Shown: positions 10,960-25,505, numbered from the stretch's first letter. The stretch is DNA of 64,000 nt from Diplolepis rosae (GCA_030998225.1 JAPYXD010000308.1:2800001-2864000), one strand, 5' to 3'. Notes: a model not told the origin generated them from the letters alone. A program made the numbers and translations.

Positions 10960-11945
10960 ATTTCTTTTAAAGGTACCACTCGCGTGTGTACGTTATTATG
11001 TAGCGTTAATTAAGTAAAGAATGTATTCATAATTTTAAACCGGCGTTGAATCAAAATAATTCTCAATTGCTTTAAATCAGCGAGAAGTATTAGCGTATGC
11101 AATATAGTGAACGCTTCGCGGCTTGTTTATGCGATATAATATTCGCATCGAACTAACGTTGAGCAATCTCACATATGAGACGTTAACTGTTAATAAAAGT
11201 CGTATTTATTTCATAAGTAAAACTCGCGTGTATAAATTTTATGTAGCGTTGAGAACGTGTTTAAAGAATCCATCATTTGATAAACGACACGGGGCGCGAA
11301 ATTCAAAATTCTCAGAGATTATATTCCGCGAGAAATATTCGTGTATGTAATATATTGAACGCTTCGCGGCTTGTTTATGCGAATATATGTTCACATAGGA
11401 CTAATCCTGACGAATCTCATATATGAGACGTTAAATATACATAAAAATCGTATTTATTTCCCAAAAGTAAACTCGCGTGTAAAAATTTTAATGTAGCGTT
11501 GAGTACCTGTTGAAAGAATCCATAATTCGGTAAACGGCACGGGGCGCCAAACTCAAAAATCTCGGAGATTATATTCCGCGAAAAGTATTCGCGTATGTAA
11601 TATATTGAACGCTTTGCGGCTTGTTTATGCGAATTGATGTTCACATAGGACCAATCCTGATGAATCTCATATGTAAGACGTTAAATATAGATAAAAATCG
11701 TATTTATTTGCAAAAGTAAACTCGCGTGAATAAATGTTATTAAGCGCTGAGTACCTGTTGAAAGAATACATCATTTGATAAAGTACACGGGGCGCGAAAT
11801 TCAAAAATCTTGGAGATTATATTCCGCGAGAAGTATTCGCGTATGTAATATATTAAACGCTTTGCGGCTTGTTTATGCGAATTGATGTTCACATAGGACT
11901 AATGCTGACGAATCTCATATATGAGACGTTAAATATACCTAAAAT
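10960..11945 (+). repeat. 250-bp satellite, left block of element 2
   Basis: About four units in the same orientation as the left half of the element 1 array. The last unit breaks off at TTAAATATACCTAAAATC, where the PLE coding region begins. Confidence 0.8.
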
Positions 11946-11946
11946 C

Positions 11947-13974
11947 ATGCTTGGCTCACTCGAACGCAGTACGTGTACCATCTCCAACAGCGTTCTTAAC
12001 CAGAAATGGTTCAAAAACCTATCTGGAACTCAAATCCCTGAAAATGTCGAGAAAGTTGCTAGTTTAGGCATCAATTTCGGTTTGACTGTGGACAATCGTG
12101 ATACCCCTACCTTTAACATCATCGCGGATATTGAGTCGAACATTAATAAATTTCCGGTTGAATCACAAGACGAGGCCCGCCTGAAAATAGTAAATTGCGT
12201 TAACAACTTCTCTAAGAATGGTAGTAAACCGAAATCAAAACTTTTGCAACCCCTTAAAGAAATTAAAGAGACAAAGAATTTCATTAAAAACAACCCTGAT
12301 ATAGTTTTTACCAAGGCTGACAAAGGTAACGTTACTTTTGCTTTAACGCGAACTGACTATAATGCAAAGGTAAAAAACCTCCTTGATGACGTCAGTACTT
12401 ACGAAGTTAGGACGAATGATACGACCACCAAGATACAGAATAAGGTCAACAAACACGTTAAAAAATGGGAAAACAAAAAACTAATAAACAATCTCTTGGC
12501 GAAGGAACTCAGAACTTCTATCGCAGTTCCTTCCAGATTTTATGGTCTGCCCAAGATTCACAAAGTGGGTCACCCTCTTAGACCTATCGTCTCCTATGTG
12601 GGTAGTCCTACGTATAACCTAGCATCCTATTTTAGTAACGTCATCACGAAAATCGTTACACCTCCACAGTCCAAAGTTATTAACAGTTTCGAACTGGTAA
12701 AATAACTAAAAAATGTTACAATTCCTAACAATGCAGTTTTCGCCTCCTTGGACGTTGTATCCCTCTTTACAAACGTTCCAAAAGAGGCAGCTGTATCTGC
12801 AGTAAAAAGTAGATGGCATGAGATTCAGCCGAAAGTAAAAATGCCATGGAAAGATTTTGAAGAAGGTCTACGTCTGTGTTTGGATAGCACGGACTTCAAT
12901 TTCAATGGTAAAACTTTCTTCCAAAAACGAGGGTTACCCATGGGCTCTCCCTTTTCCCCTATCCTGGCTGATATAGTCATGGACGATTTAGAAAAAAAAA
13001 GGTTATCAAGCCTTGGTTTTCAACTACCGCTATACCTTCGGTACGTTGACGATATTTTAATTGTGGCTCCTCATACAGAGATTGAAAATATTTTACAATG
13101 TTTCAATACAAACCAATTCAACATCAAATTTACCCTAGAAAAAGAGAAAGAACGGACTATTAACTTCTTAGACATTTCTATTACTAGAAAACAGGACCAA
13201 AAACTCTCGCTTAATTGGTATAGAAAACCTACTTGGTCAGGTAGATACTTGAACTTTTTTTCTCACCACCCATTGAGATACAAAAAAAGTGTAGTCAATA
13301 ACTTAGTAGACAGAGCCATTCTTCTATCAGACAAGGAATTCCACACGGAAAACCTTGACCTAATAAAAAACGTTCTACATGAAAATTGCTATCCCTCAAC
13401 CTTTGTAAAAGAGATCATTGAATTTAGACTTCAGACGTTAGAACGTAAATCACGACTAGGTAGAAACCAGATAGTTGCAGACACAGAAATTAAACCCTTT
13501 ATTAGCATACCTTACGTTGAAGGCCTATCTGAAAAAATTTCAAGAACCTTAGGTAACTACATTATTAATACTGCCTTCAAAAACCATAAAAGTTTAAAAA
13601 TGATATTTAAATCTACAAAAGACCGGTTAAAAAAAGAACAGCTCTCTAATATCGTGTATAGCATCCCATGTAAAGACAATAACTGTAAAGCTGTTTACAT
13701 AGGGCAAACTAAACGTTTTCTAAAAAATCGAATAAACGAACATAAAAATAATATTAGAGAATGCCCTACTAAACAAAACGCATTAACGAAACACACCATA
13801 GAAAAGGACCATTTTTTCGATTTCGATGGCACCAAGATATTATCCATGGAATGTAATTACAAAAAGAGATTGCTATTGGAAATGTGTCACATTGCAGGTA
13901 CGAAAGAAGCCGTAAATCTCAGAACAGATATTGAGAACCTTTCTAAGATTTACAACCCGATCATAAAAAAATAA
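11947..13974 (+). pseudogene. Penelope-like reverse transcriptase with GIY-YIG nuclease
   Basis: The protein would copy element RNA and nick target DNA. From the ATG at 11947, the first at the satellite boundary, the frame runs about 675 codons, within the usual PLE size. Landmarks: an N-terminal region with FTKADKGNVTF; FYGLPKIHKVGHPLRPIVS (about residues 200-220); the palm strand ASLDVVSLFTNVP (about 266); LPMGSPFSPILAD (about 328); the catalytic RYVDDI (about 364); and a C-terminal GIY-YIG domain with KAVYIGQTKRFLKNRINEH (about 580-600). A single in-frame TAA at 12703-12705 interrupts it before the palm; otherwise the frame is open. It may be a recent nonsense mutation, recoding or a sequencing error. 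It sits between inverted satellite blocks, so the flanking arms are probably its terminal repeats. No intron is obvious within the frame. Confidence 0.9.
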
Positions 13975-14339
13975 GGTCTCTCGGTCTAGCTGTTCCACAA
14001 CATCTAACCACATGGCGACCCAGAATGAGAAAAAAGTCACGTTCAAACAATAAAGAGGGCTCATTAGGCACATTAGGCTTATTGTCCTAATTTTTAAAAA
14101 TATATATCAATTTCGAATGATTGGTTTTATTAATTATATCAACCTTTACGAAACTTTTCTATCAATTCATTTATTCCTGGCAATTTTCAATTAAATATTA
14201 TATCGGTCACCGTTTATATTAGGAATAAATGATAATATATATGAATAAACAATATTATAAATAAATAATAATAATTATTATAAATAATTATAAATATTAT
14301 CTATAGGCCACTAAACGCTCGACATATACTTGTTAATAT
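13975..14339 (+). other. 3' region of the PLE gene
   Basis: No ORF. After the stop codon there is about 110 bp of mixed sequence, then AT-rich DNA dominated by ATAATTATTATAAAT-type runs (14220-14300). The satellite resumes near 14340. Confidence 0.5.
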
Positions 14340-17300
14340 TTCTTTTAATATAATATCAATTAACGTCTCATATATAAGATTGTTTAACGATAGTACGTTG
14401 TGAATATTAAATTGCATGAACCAGCCGCGAAGCGTTCCATATATTACATACGCGAATACTTCACGCGGAATATAATCACCGAGATTTTTGAATTTCGCGC
14501 GCCGTATCGTTTAAAAAATGATGAATTCCTACAACGGGTTCTCAACGCTACATAAAATTTATACACGTGAGTTTACTTTTGGAAATAAATACGATTTTAA
14601 GTATATTTAACGTCTCATATATGAGATTCATCAGGACTAGTCCAATGTGAACATCAATTCCCATAAACAAGCCGCAAAGCGTTTAATATATTACATACGC
14701 TTATACTTCTCGCGGAATATAATCTCCAAGATTTTTGAATTTCGCGCCCCGTGTCGTTTATCAAATGATGGATTCTTTTAACAGGTACTCAGCGCTAAAT
14801 AACATTTATTCGCGCGAGTTTACTTTTGGGAAATAAATACGATTTTTATGTATATTTAAAGTCTCATATATGAGATTCGTCAGGATTAGTCCTATGTGAA
14901 TATCAATTCGCATAAACAAGCCGCGAAGCGTTCAATATCTTACATACGCGAATAATACTCGCGGGATATAATCTCCGAGACATTTGAATTTCGCGCGCAG
15001 TATCGTTTACCAAATGATGTATTCTTTCAACAGGTACTCAACGCTACATAAAATTCATTCACGCGAGTTAACTTTTGGAAATAAATACGACTTTATGTAT
15101 ATTCATTCTGCATTAGTCCTATGTGAACATCAATTCGCATAAACAAGCCGCAAAGAGTTCAATATATTACATACGCGAATACTTCTCGCAGAATATAATC
15201 TCCAAGATTTTTTAATTTCTCGCCCCGTGTACTTTATCAAATGATGGATTCTTTTAACAGGTACTCAGCGCTAAATAGCATTTATTCACGCGAGTTTACT
15301 TTTGGGAAATAAATACGATTTTTATGTATATTTAAAGTCTCACATATGACATTCATCAGGATTGGTCCTATGTGGACAAATATTCGCGTAAACAAGTCGT
15401 AAAGCGTTCAATATATTACATACGCGAATAATACTCGCGGAATATAATCTCCGAGACATTTGAATTTCGCGCGCAGTATCGTTTACCAAATGATCTATTC
15501 TTTTAACAGGTACTCAGCGCTAAATAAAATTCATTCACGCGAGTTAACTTTTGGAAATAAATACGATTTTATGTATATTCATTCAGCATTAGTCCTATGT
15601 GAATATCAATTCGCATAAACAAGCCGCAAAGCGTTCAATATATTACATACGCGAATAATACTCGCGGAATATAATATCCGAGACATTTGAATTTCGCGCC
15701 CCGTGTCGTTTATCAAATGATGGATTCTTTTAACAGGTACTCAGCGCCAAATAACATTTATTCGCGCGAGTTTACTTTTGGGAAATAAATACGATTTTTA
15801 TGTATATTTAAAGTCTCATATATGAGATTCGTCAGGATTAGTCCTATGTGAATATCAATTCGCATAAACAAGCCGCGAAGCGTTCAATATATTAAATACG
15901 CGAATAATACTCGCGGAATATAATCTCCGAGACATTTGAATTTCGCGCGCAGTATCGTTTACCAAATGATGTATTCTTTCAACAGGTACTCAAAGCTACA
16001 TAAAATTCATTCACGCGAGTTAACTTTTGGAAATAAATACGATTTTATGTATATTCATTCAGCATTAGTCCTATGTGAACATCAATTCGCAAAAACAAGC
16101 CGCAAAGCGTTCAATATATTACATACGCGAATACTTCTCGCAGAATATAATCTCCAAGATTTTTTAATTTCGCGCCCCGTGTACTTTATCAAATGATGTA
16201 TTCTTTCAACAGGTACTCAGTGCTAAATAGCATTTATTCACGCGAGTTTACTTTTGGAAATAATTACTATTTTTATGTATATTTAACGTCATACATATGA
16301 CATTCATCAGGATTGGTCCTATGTGAATAAATATTCGCATAAACAAGTCGTAAAGCGTTCAATATATTACATACGCGAATACTTCCCGCGAAATATAATC
16401 TCCGAGATATTTGAATTTCGCGCCCCGTGTACTTTATCAAATGATGTATTCTTTCAACAGGTACTCAGCGCTTAATAACATTTATTCACGAGAGTTTACT
16501 TTTGGAAATAGATACGATTTTTATTTATATTTAACGTCTTACATATGAGATTCATCAGGATTGGTCCTATGTGGACAAATATTCGCGTAAACAAGTCGTA
16601 AAGCGTTCAATATATTACATACGCGAATAATACTCGCGGAATATAATCTCCGAGACATTTGAATTTCGCGCCCCGTGTCGTTTATCAAATGATGGATTCT
16701 TTTAACAGGTACTCAGCGCTAAATAACATTTATTCGCGCGAGTTTACTTTTGGGAAATAAATACGATTTTTATGTATATTTAAAGTCTCATATATGAGAT
16801 TCGTCAGCATTAGTCCTATGTGAACATGAATTCGCATAAACAAGCCGCAAAGCGTTCAATATATTACATACGCGAATACTTCTCGCAGAATATAATCTCC
16901 AAGATTTTTTAATTTCGCGCCCCGTGTACTTTATCAAATGATGGATTCTTTTAACAGGTACTCAGTGCTAAATAGCATTTATTCACGCGAGTTTACTTTT
17001 GGAAATAATTACTATTTTTATGTATATTTAACGTCTTACATATGACATTCATCAGGATTGGTCCTATGTGAATAAATATTCGCATAAACAAGTCGTAAAG
17101 CGTTCAATATATTACATACGCGAATACTTTTCGCGAAATATAATCTCCGAGATTTTTTAGTTTCGCGCCACGTGTACTTTATCAAATGATGGATTCTTTT
17201 AACAGGTACTCAGCGCTAAATAGCATTTATTCACGCGAGTTTACTTTTGGAAATAAATAAGATTTTTATGTATATTTAAAGTCTCATATATGAGATTCGT

Positions 17301-19519
17301 CAGGATTAGTCCTATGTGAATATCTCAACGCCACATAAAATTCAATCACGCGAGTTAGCTTTTGGAAATAAATGCGATTTTATGTATATTCATTCAGCAT
17401 TAGTCCTATGTGAATATCAATTCGCATAAACAAGCCTCGAAGCGTTCAATATATTACATACGCGAATAATACTCGCGGAATATAATCTCCGAGACATTTG
17501 AATTTCGCGCGCAGTATCGTTTACCAAATGATCTATTCTTTCAACAGGTACTCAACGCCACATAAAATTCAATCACGCGAGTTAGCTTTTGGAAATAAAT
17601 ACGATTTTATGTATATTCATTCTGCATTAGTCCTATGTGAACATCAATTCGCATAAACAAGCCGCAAAGCGTTCAATATATTACATACGCGAATACTTCT
17701 CGCGGAATATAATCTTCGAGATTTTTGAATTTCGCGCGCCGTATCGTTTAAAAAATGATGAATTCTTACAACGGGTTCTCAACGCTACATAAAATTTATA
17801 CACGTGAGTTTACTTTTGGAAATAAATACGATTTTAGGTATATTTAACGTCTCATATATGAGATTCATCCGGACTAGTCCAATGTGAACATCAATTCACA
17901 TAAACAAGCCGAAAAGCGTTTAATATATTACATACGCGAATACTTCTCGCGGAATATAATCTCCAAGATTTTTGAATTTCGCGCCCCGTGTACTTTATCA
18001 AATGATGTATTCTTTCAACAGGTACTCAACGCCACATAAAATTCAATCACGCGAGTTTACTTTTGGAAATAAATACGATTTTTATGTATATTTAAAGTCT
18101 CATATATGAGATTCGTCAGGATTAGTCCTATGTGAATATCAATTCGCATAAACAAGCCGCGAAGCGTTCAATATATTACATACGCGAATAATACTCGCGG
18201 AATATAATCTCCGAGACATTTGAATTTCGCGCGCAGTATCGTTTACCAAATGATCTATTCTTTCAACAGGTACTCAACGCCACATAAAATTCAATCACGC
18301 GAGTTAGCTTTTGGAAATAAATACGATTTTATGTATATTCATTCTGCATTAGTCCTATGTGAACATCAATTCGCATAAACAAGCCGCAAAGCGTTCAATA
18401 TATTACATACGCGAATACTTCTCGCGGAATATAATCTTCGAGATTTTTGAATTTCGCGCGCCGTATCGTTTAAAAAATGATGAATTCTTACAACGGGTTC
18501 TCAACGCTACATAAAATTTATACACGTGAGTTTACTTTTGGAAATAAATACGATTTTAGGTATATTTAACGTCTCATATATGAGATTCATCCGGACTAGT
18601 CCAATGTGAACATCAATTCACATAAACAAGCCGAAAAGCGTTTAATATATTACATACGCGAATACTTCTCGCGGAATATAATCTCCAAGATTTTTGAATT
18701 TCGCGCCCCGTGTACTTTATCAAATGATGTATTCTTTCAACAGGTACTCAGCGCTTAATAACATTTATTCACGCGAGTTTACTTTTGCAAATAAATACGA
18801 TTTTTATCTATATTTAACGTCTTACATATGAGATTCATCAGGATTGGTCCTATGTGAACATCAATTCGCATAAACAAGCTGCAAAGTTTTCAATATATTA
18901 CATACGCGAATACTTTTCGCGGAATATAATCTCCTAGATTTTTGAGTTTGGCGCCCCGTGCTGTTTACCGAATTATGGATTCTTTCAACAGGTACTCAAC
19001 GCTACATTAAAATTTTTACACGCGAGTTTACTTTTTGGAAATTAATACGATTTTTATGTATATTTAACGTCTCATATATGAGATTCGTCAGGATTAGTCC
19101 TATGTGAACATTTATTCGCATAAACAAGCTGCGAAGCGTTCAATACATCACATACGCGAATATTTCTCGCGGAATATAATCTCTGAGAATTTGAATTTCG
19201 CGCCCCGTGTCGTTTATCAAATGATGGTTTCTTTAAACACGTTCTCAACGCTACATAAAATTTATACACGCGAGTTTTACTTATGAAATAAATACGACTT
19301 TTATTAACAGTTAACGTCTCATATGTGAGATTGCTCAACGTTAGTTCGATGCGAATATTATATCGCATAAACAAGCCGCGAAGCGTTCACTATATTGCAT
19401 ACGCTAATACTTCTCGCTGATTTAAAGCAATTGAGAATTATTTTGATTCAACGCCGGTTTAAAATTATGAATACATTCTTTACTTAATTAACGCTACATA
19501 ATAACGTACACACGCGAGT
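14340..19519 (-). repeat. 250-bp satellite, right block of element 2
   Basis: About twenty units run opposite to the left block. They differ more from one another than in element 1: alternating variants carry TTTCGCGCGCAGTATCG, TTTCGCGCCCCGTGTAC or TTTCGCGCGCCGTATCG. Longer duplications exist; 17515-18000 and 18240-18725 are nearly identical multi-unit blocks, pointing to unequal exchange or slippage. The block is about five times longer than its left counterpart. Confidence 0.8.
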
Positions 19520-19824
19520 GGTATCTTTAAAAGAAATGCGATTTTTATACGTATTTTTACCATCTTAAATATGATATTTTTGTTTTAATCCGGACAAAAA
19601 AATTTTTATAAATACAAATTTTTATAAATATAAAATAATGCATTTTTCAATAAACTAACTGAATAAGACACAGCCCTTTTCATTGTTTTGCAACTCTCTT
19701 TCTACGAATATGATTTTTTAAACATTACATTTTATTTTTTTGTAATAGTTAATTTGGCATGGGGTCAGTTTTGATACGGATTTATTTTTTTAATTAAGTG
19801 ATAGAACACATAAAAAATACAACA

Positions 19825-19865
19825 GGCAAACGTTTCGGCCACAAATGGGGGCCCTCTTCAGTGCC
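19825..19865 (-). ncRNA. Hammerhead-like RNA motif, element 3 left arm
   Basis: The 41-bp motif matches those of elements 1 and 2 although the surrounding arm differs, which singles it out as functionally constrained. Confidence 0.55.
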
Positions 19866-20764
19866 AATTAGCTTAATAGTAACCTTTAAATATTTATTAA
19901 CTAAGAGATGCAACTTAATAATTATTGTATTTTTTGTTTTTTTCTTTTTTTCCTTTGCTTATTGATATTAGAAAAAGATAGAGTAAACATGCGGAAAGAC
20001 TTATGGGTAAGCGAGTTCCTAGGTGTGAAGGAACCAGACCGTTCCAAAAACTGTTCCAACGAGTAATCCTCTCCCACAGGAACCGTGAAAAATGCGACCG
20101 CGGAACGCACTCTCTCAAGGGCACATATATAAACACAATTATTACACCAAAGAAAGAAACAACACGATGGAGAATATAACGTGGATCCTTGGTAAAGCAC
20201 GCACAGCAAACCACACACATTCACGAGCACCAGAAGTAAAGGACACTGGAAGTTAAAACAATAAGAACGATGTAATTGGTACGGAAAAATTTTTATTTTG
20301 TATTTTCTCCGAAGCCGCAGAGATGACAGACGAAAGTAAGTCCACCACTCTGCCACATGGCTAAAAGAAAACTGATTTGGGAAGAAGTCGTATTTAGGAA
20401 GACAAGTGTTCAGAGTTTGACGTGTATAGAAAGCATTCTCCAGAAAGGTCAGGTTCCAACACCAAGGGTTATACACAGTAAAACCTTATTTTAATGTCCC
20501 CGGCACTTGAGATTATTATATGCTCAAGCGTCCGACAAAAGCAAAGACCCACCACATGTTCGAAAAACTCTGTAAGGAAAGGCACTCACTACGGTCCCGA
20601 CGTCGTAAAAATTGTACACATTTCTGTGGATATAGAGAGAAAAATGCAACTAAAGTGGAAATTCACGAAAAATTAATTTCCTGGTTTTTCGAAACCTCTG
20701 ATTCTTAATAAATGGAACCCGGAAAAATATAATATTAAGTTTATAAGTATGATGTCCGAGTTTT

Positions 20765-23700
20765 TCAGATTATAAGACTGTTGTAAAGTGGCAAAATATT
20801 ACGAGAGTTATTCGAACTCTGACTTAAATAGAGTGGCCAATTAATACAGTAGCACTACGGATTCTAAGACTGATAAAAAATGGCCAAGTAATGCGCGAGC
20901 TCTTCGGACTCTGGCTTAAGATTATGTGGCCAAGTAATTCGCGAGTTCAATGGACGTCAGGACTGATACAAATGCAAAAATAGCCGCGTAATACGCGAGA
21001 TCAAACGAAGTCTGACCTAAATAAGGAGGCAAAGTAATGCGCGAATTCTTAGTACAGGATTTTTATATAAAGTGGCCAAGTAATGCGCGAGCTCTTCGGA
21101 CTCTGGCTTAAGATTATGTGGCCAAGTAATTCGCGAGTTCAATGGACGTCAGGACTGATATAAATACAAAAATAGCCGCGTAATACGCAGTTTAACGAAG
21201 TCTAACCTGAAAAGAGTGGCCAAGTAATGCGCGAATTTTTAGGGTTATAAGAATTTTTATAAAGTGGCCAAAAAATAATAATTAACACGTAGGCTCCTTA
21301 GACTATGACCTGAATAAGGCGGCCAAGTAATGCGCGAGCACTACGGACTCAGATTTTCAGTAAAATGGCCAAGTAATGCGCGAGCACATCAGACTCTGAT
21401 TCTGAGTAAGGTGGCCAAGTAATGCGCGAGTTCAATGGACGTCAGGACTGATATAAATGCAAAAATAGCCGAGTAATACGCGAGATCAAACGAAGTCTGA
21501 CCTAAATAAGGAGGCAAAGTAATGCGCGAATTCTTAGTACAGGATTTTTATATAAAGTGGCCAAGTAATGCGCGAGCTCTTCGAACTCTGGCTTAAAAAT
21601 TATGTGGCCAAGTAATTCGCGAGTTCAATGGACGTCAGGACTGATATAAATACAAAAATAGGCGCGTAATACGCGAGTTGAACGCAGTCTGACCTGAAAA
21701 GAGTGGCCAAATAATGCGCGAATTCTTAGGGGTATAGGAATTTTTATAAAGTGGCCAAAAAATAATAATTAACACTTAGGGTCCTTAGACTCTGACCTGA
21801 ATAAAGCGGCCAAGTACTGCGCGAGCACTTCGGACTATCCTGTACTAAGAATTCGCGCATTACTTTGCCTCCTTATTTAGGTCAGACTTCGTTTGATCTC
21901 GCGTATTACGCTGCTATTTTTGCATTTATATCAGTCCTGACGTCCATTGAACTCGCGCATTACTTGGCCACCTTACTGAAAATCTGAGTCCGAAGAGCTC
22001 GCGCATTACTTGGCCACTCTTTTCAGATCAGACTTTGTTCAACTCGCGTATTACGCGGCTATTTTTGCATTTATATCAGTCCTGACGTCCATTAAACTCG
22101 CGCATTACTTGGCCACCTTACTCAGGATCAGAGTCTGATGTGCTCGCGCATTACTTGGCCACCTTACTGAAAATCTGAGTCCGAAGAGCTCGCGCATTAC
22201 TTTGCCACCTTATTTAGGTCAGACTTTGTTTGATCTCGCGTATTACGCGGCTTTTTGTGCATTTATATCAGTCCTGACGTCCATTGATCTCGCGAATTAC
22301 TTGGCCACCTTACTGAAAATCTGAGTCCGAAGTGCTCGCGCAGTACTTGGCCGCTTTATTCAGGTCAGAGTCTAAGGACCCTAAGTGTTAATTATTATTT
22401 TTTGGCCACTTTATAAAAATTCCTATACCCCTAAGAATTCGCGCATTATTTGGCCACTCTTTTCAGGTCAGACTGCGTTCAACTCGCGTATTACGCGCCT
22501 ATTTTTGTATTTATATCAGTCCTGACGTCCATTGAACTCGCGCATTACTTGGCCACTTTATATATAAAAATTCTGTACTAAGAATTCGCGCATTACTTGA
22601 CCACATAATTTTAAACCAGAGTCCGAAGAGCTCGCGCATTACTTGGCTACTTTATATAAAAATTCTGTACTAAGAATTCGCGCATTACTTTGCCACCTTA
22701 TTTAGGTCAGATTTCGTTTGATCTCGCGTATTACGCGGCTATTTTTGCATTTATATCAGTCCTGACGTCCATTGAACTCGCGAATTACTTGGCCACATAA
22801 TTTTAAGCCAGAGTCCGAAGAGCTCGCGCATTACTTGGCCACTTTATATAAAAATCCTGTACTAAGAATTCGCGCATTACTTTGCCTCCTTATTTAGGTC
22901 AGACTTCGTTTGATCTCGCGTATTACGCGGCTATTTTTGCATTTATATCAGTCCTGACGTCCATTGAACTCGCGCATTACTTGGCCACCTTACTCAGAAT
23001 CAGAGTCTGATGTGCTCGCGCATTACTTGGCCATTTTACTGAAAATCTGAGTCCGTAGTGCTCGCGCATTACTTGGCCGCCTTATTCAGGTCATAGTCTA
23101 AGGAGCCTACGTGTTAATTATTTTTTTTTGGCCACTTTATAAAAATTCTTATAACCCTAAAAATTCGCGCATTACTTGGCCACTCTTTTCAGGTTAGACT
23201 TCGTTAAACTGCGTATTACGCGGCTATTTTTGTATTTATATCAGTCCTGACGTCCATTGATCTCGCGAATTACTTGGCCACCTTACTCAGAATCAGAGTC
23301 CGAAGTGCTCGCGCAGTACTTGGCCGCTTTATTCAGGTCAGAGTCTAAGGACCCTAAGTGTTAATTATTATTTTTTGGCCACTTTATAAAAATTCCTATA
23401 CCCCTAAGAATTCGCGCATTATTTGGCCACTCTTTTCAGGTCAGACTGCGTTCAACTCGCGTATTACGCGCCTATTTTTGTATTTATATCAGTCCTGACG
23501 TCCATTGAACTCGCGCATTACTTGGCCACTTTATATATAAAAATTCTGTACTAAGAATTCGCGCATTACTTGACCACATAATTTTAAACCAGAGTCCGTA
23601 GAGCTCGCGCATTACTTGGCCACTTTATATAAAAATTCTGTACTAAGAATTCGCGCATTACTTTGGCACCTTATTTAGGTCAGATTTCGTTTGATCTCGC

Positions 23701-24600
23701 GTATTACGCGGCTATTTTTGCATTTATATCAGTCCTGACGTCCATTGAACTCGCGAATTACTTGGCCACATAATTTTAAGCCAGAGTCCGAAGAGCTCGC
23801 GCATTACTTGGCCACTTTATATAAAAATCCTGTACTAAGAATTCGCGCATTACTTTGCCTCCTTATTTAGGTCAGACTTCGTTTGATCTCGCGTATTACG
23901 CGGCTATTTTTGCATTTATATCAGTCCTGACGTCCATTGAACTCGCGCATTACTTGGCCACCTTACTCAGAATCAGAGTCTGATGTGCTCGCGCATTACT
24001 TGGCCATTTTACTGAAAATCTGAGTCCGTAGTGCTCGCGCATTACTTGGCCGCCTTATTCAGGTCATAGTCTAAGGAGCCAACGTGTTAATTATTATTTT
24101 TTGGCCACTTTATAAAAATTCTTATAACCCTAAAAATTCGCGCATTACTTGGCCACTCTTTTCAGGTTAGACTTCGTTAAACTGCGTATTACGCGGCTAT
24201 TTTTGTATTTATATCAGTCCTGACGTCCATTGAACTCGCGAATTACTTGGCCACATAATCTTAAGCCAGAGTCCGAAGAGCTCGCGCATTACTTGGCCAC
24301 TTTATATAAAAATCCTGTACGAAGAATTCGCGCATTACTTTGCCTCCTTATTTAGGTCAGACTTCGTTTGATCTCGCGTATTACGCGGCTATTTTTGCAT
24401 TTGTATCAGTCCTGACGTCCATTGAACTCGCGCATTACTTGGCCACCTTACTCAGAATTAGAGTCCGAAGTGCTCGCGCATTACTTGGCCATTTTTTATC
24501 AGTCTTAGAATCCGTAGTGCTACTGTATTAATTGGCCACTCTATTTAAGTCAGAGTTCGAATAACTCTCGTAATATTTTGCCACTTTACAACAGTCTTAT
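20765..24600. repeat. Satellite with TGGCCAAGTAATGCGCGAG core, inverted at ~21837
   Basis: The 19-bp core, or CGCGCATTACTTGGCCA on the other strand, recurs about every 45-70 bp, separated by a few spacer types such as GGACGTCAGGACTGATA and ATAATAATTAACAC. Units read forward to about 21837, where CTTCGGACTATCCTGTACTA marks an abrupt switch; from there they read inverted. The right half is longer and shows a higher-order repeat of about 970 bp, itself containing ~485-bp steps (the block AATCCTGTACTAAGAATTCG at about 22855 and 23828). Short ORFs here are repeat by-products. Confidence 0.8.
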
Positions 24601-25505
24601 AATCTGAAAAACTCGGACATCATACTTATAAACTTAATATTATATTTTTCCGGGTTCCATTTATTAAGAATCAGAGGTTTCGAAAAACCAGGAAATTAAT
24701 TTTTCGTGAATTTCCACTTTAGTTGCATTTTTCTCTCTATATCCACAGAAATGTGTACAATTTTTACGACGTCGGGACCGTAGTGAGTGCCTTTCCTTAC
24801 AGAGTTTTTCGAACATGTGGTGGGTCTTTGCTTTTGTCGGACGCTTGAGCATATAATAATCTCAAGTGCCGGGGACATTAAAATAAGGTTTTACTGTATA
24901 TAACCCTTGGTGTTGGAACCTGACCTTTCTGGAGAATGCTTTCTATACACGTCAAACTCTGAACACTTGTCTTCCTAAATACGACTTCTTCCCAAATCAG
25001 TTTTCTTTTAGCCATGTGGCAGAGTGGTGGACTTACTTTCGTCTGTCATCTCTGCGGCTTCGGAGAAAATACAAAATAAAAATTTTTCCGTACCAATTAC
25101 ATCGTTCTTATTGTTTTAACTTCAGTGTCCTTTACTTCTGGTGCTCGTGAATGTGTGTGGTTTGCTGTGCGTGCTTTACCAAGGATCCACGTTATATTCT
25201 CCATCGTGTTGTTTCTTTCTTTGGTGTAATAATTGTGTTTATATATGTGCCCTTGAGAGAGTGCGTTCCGCGGTCGCATTTTTCACGGTTCCTGTGGGAG
25301 AGGATTACTCGTTGGAACAGTTTTTGGAACGGTCTGGTTCCTTCACACCTAGGAACTCGCTTACCCATAAGTCTTTCCGCATGTTTACTCTATCTTTTTC
25401 TAATATCAATAAGCAAAGGAAAAAAAGAAAAAAACAAAAAATACAATAATTATTAAGTTGCATGTCTTAGTTAATAAATATTTAAAGGTTACTATTAAGC
25501 TAATT

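Noticed and set aside
19922..20476. 184-codon ORF in the element 3 arm and its inverted twin at 25141-25449
   Set aside because: It reads outward through the conserved RNA motif side of the arm, ends in poly-Lys from a T-rich run, and has overlapping alternative frames. It exists in both arms only because the arms are identical.
20765..24600. Regularly spaced short repeats resembling a CRISPR array
   Set aside because: The spacers are themselves a few recurring sequences, the array inverts in its middle, and all context is eukaryotic mobile DNA.
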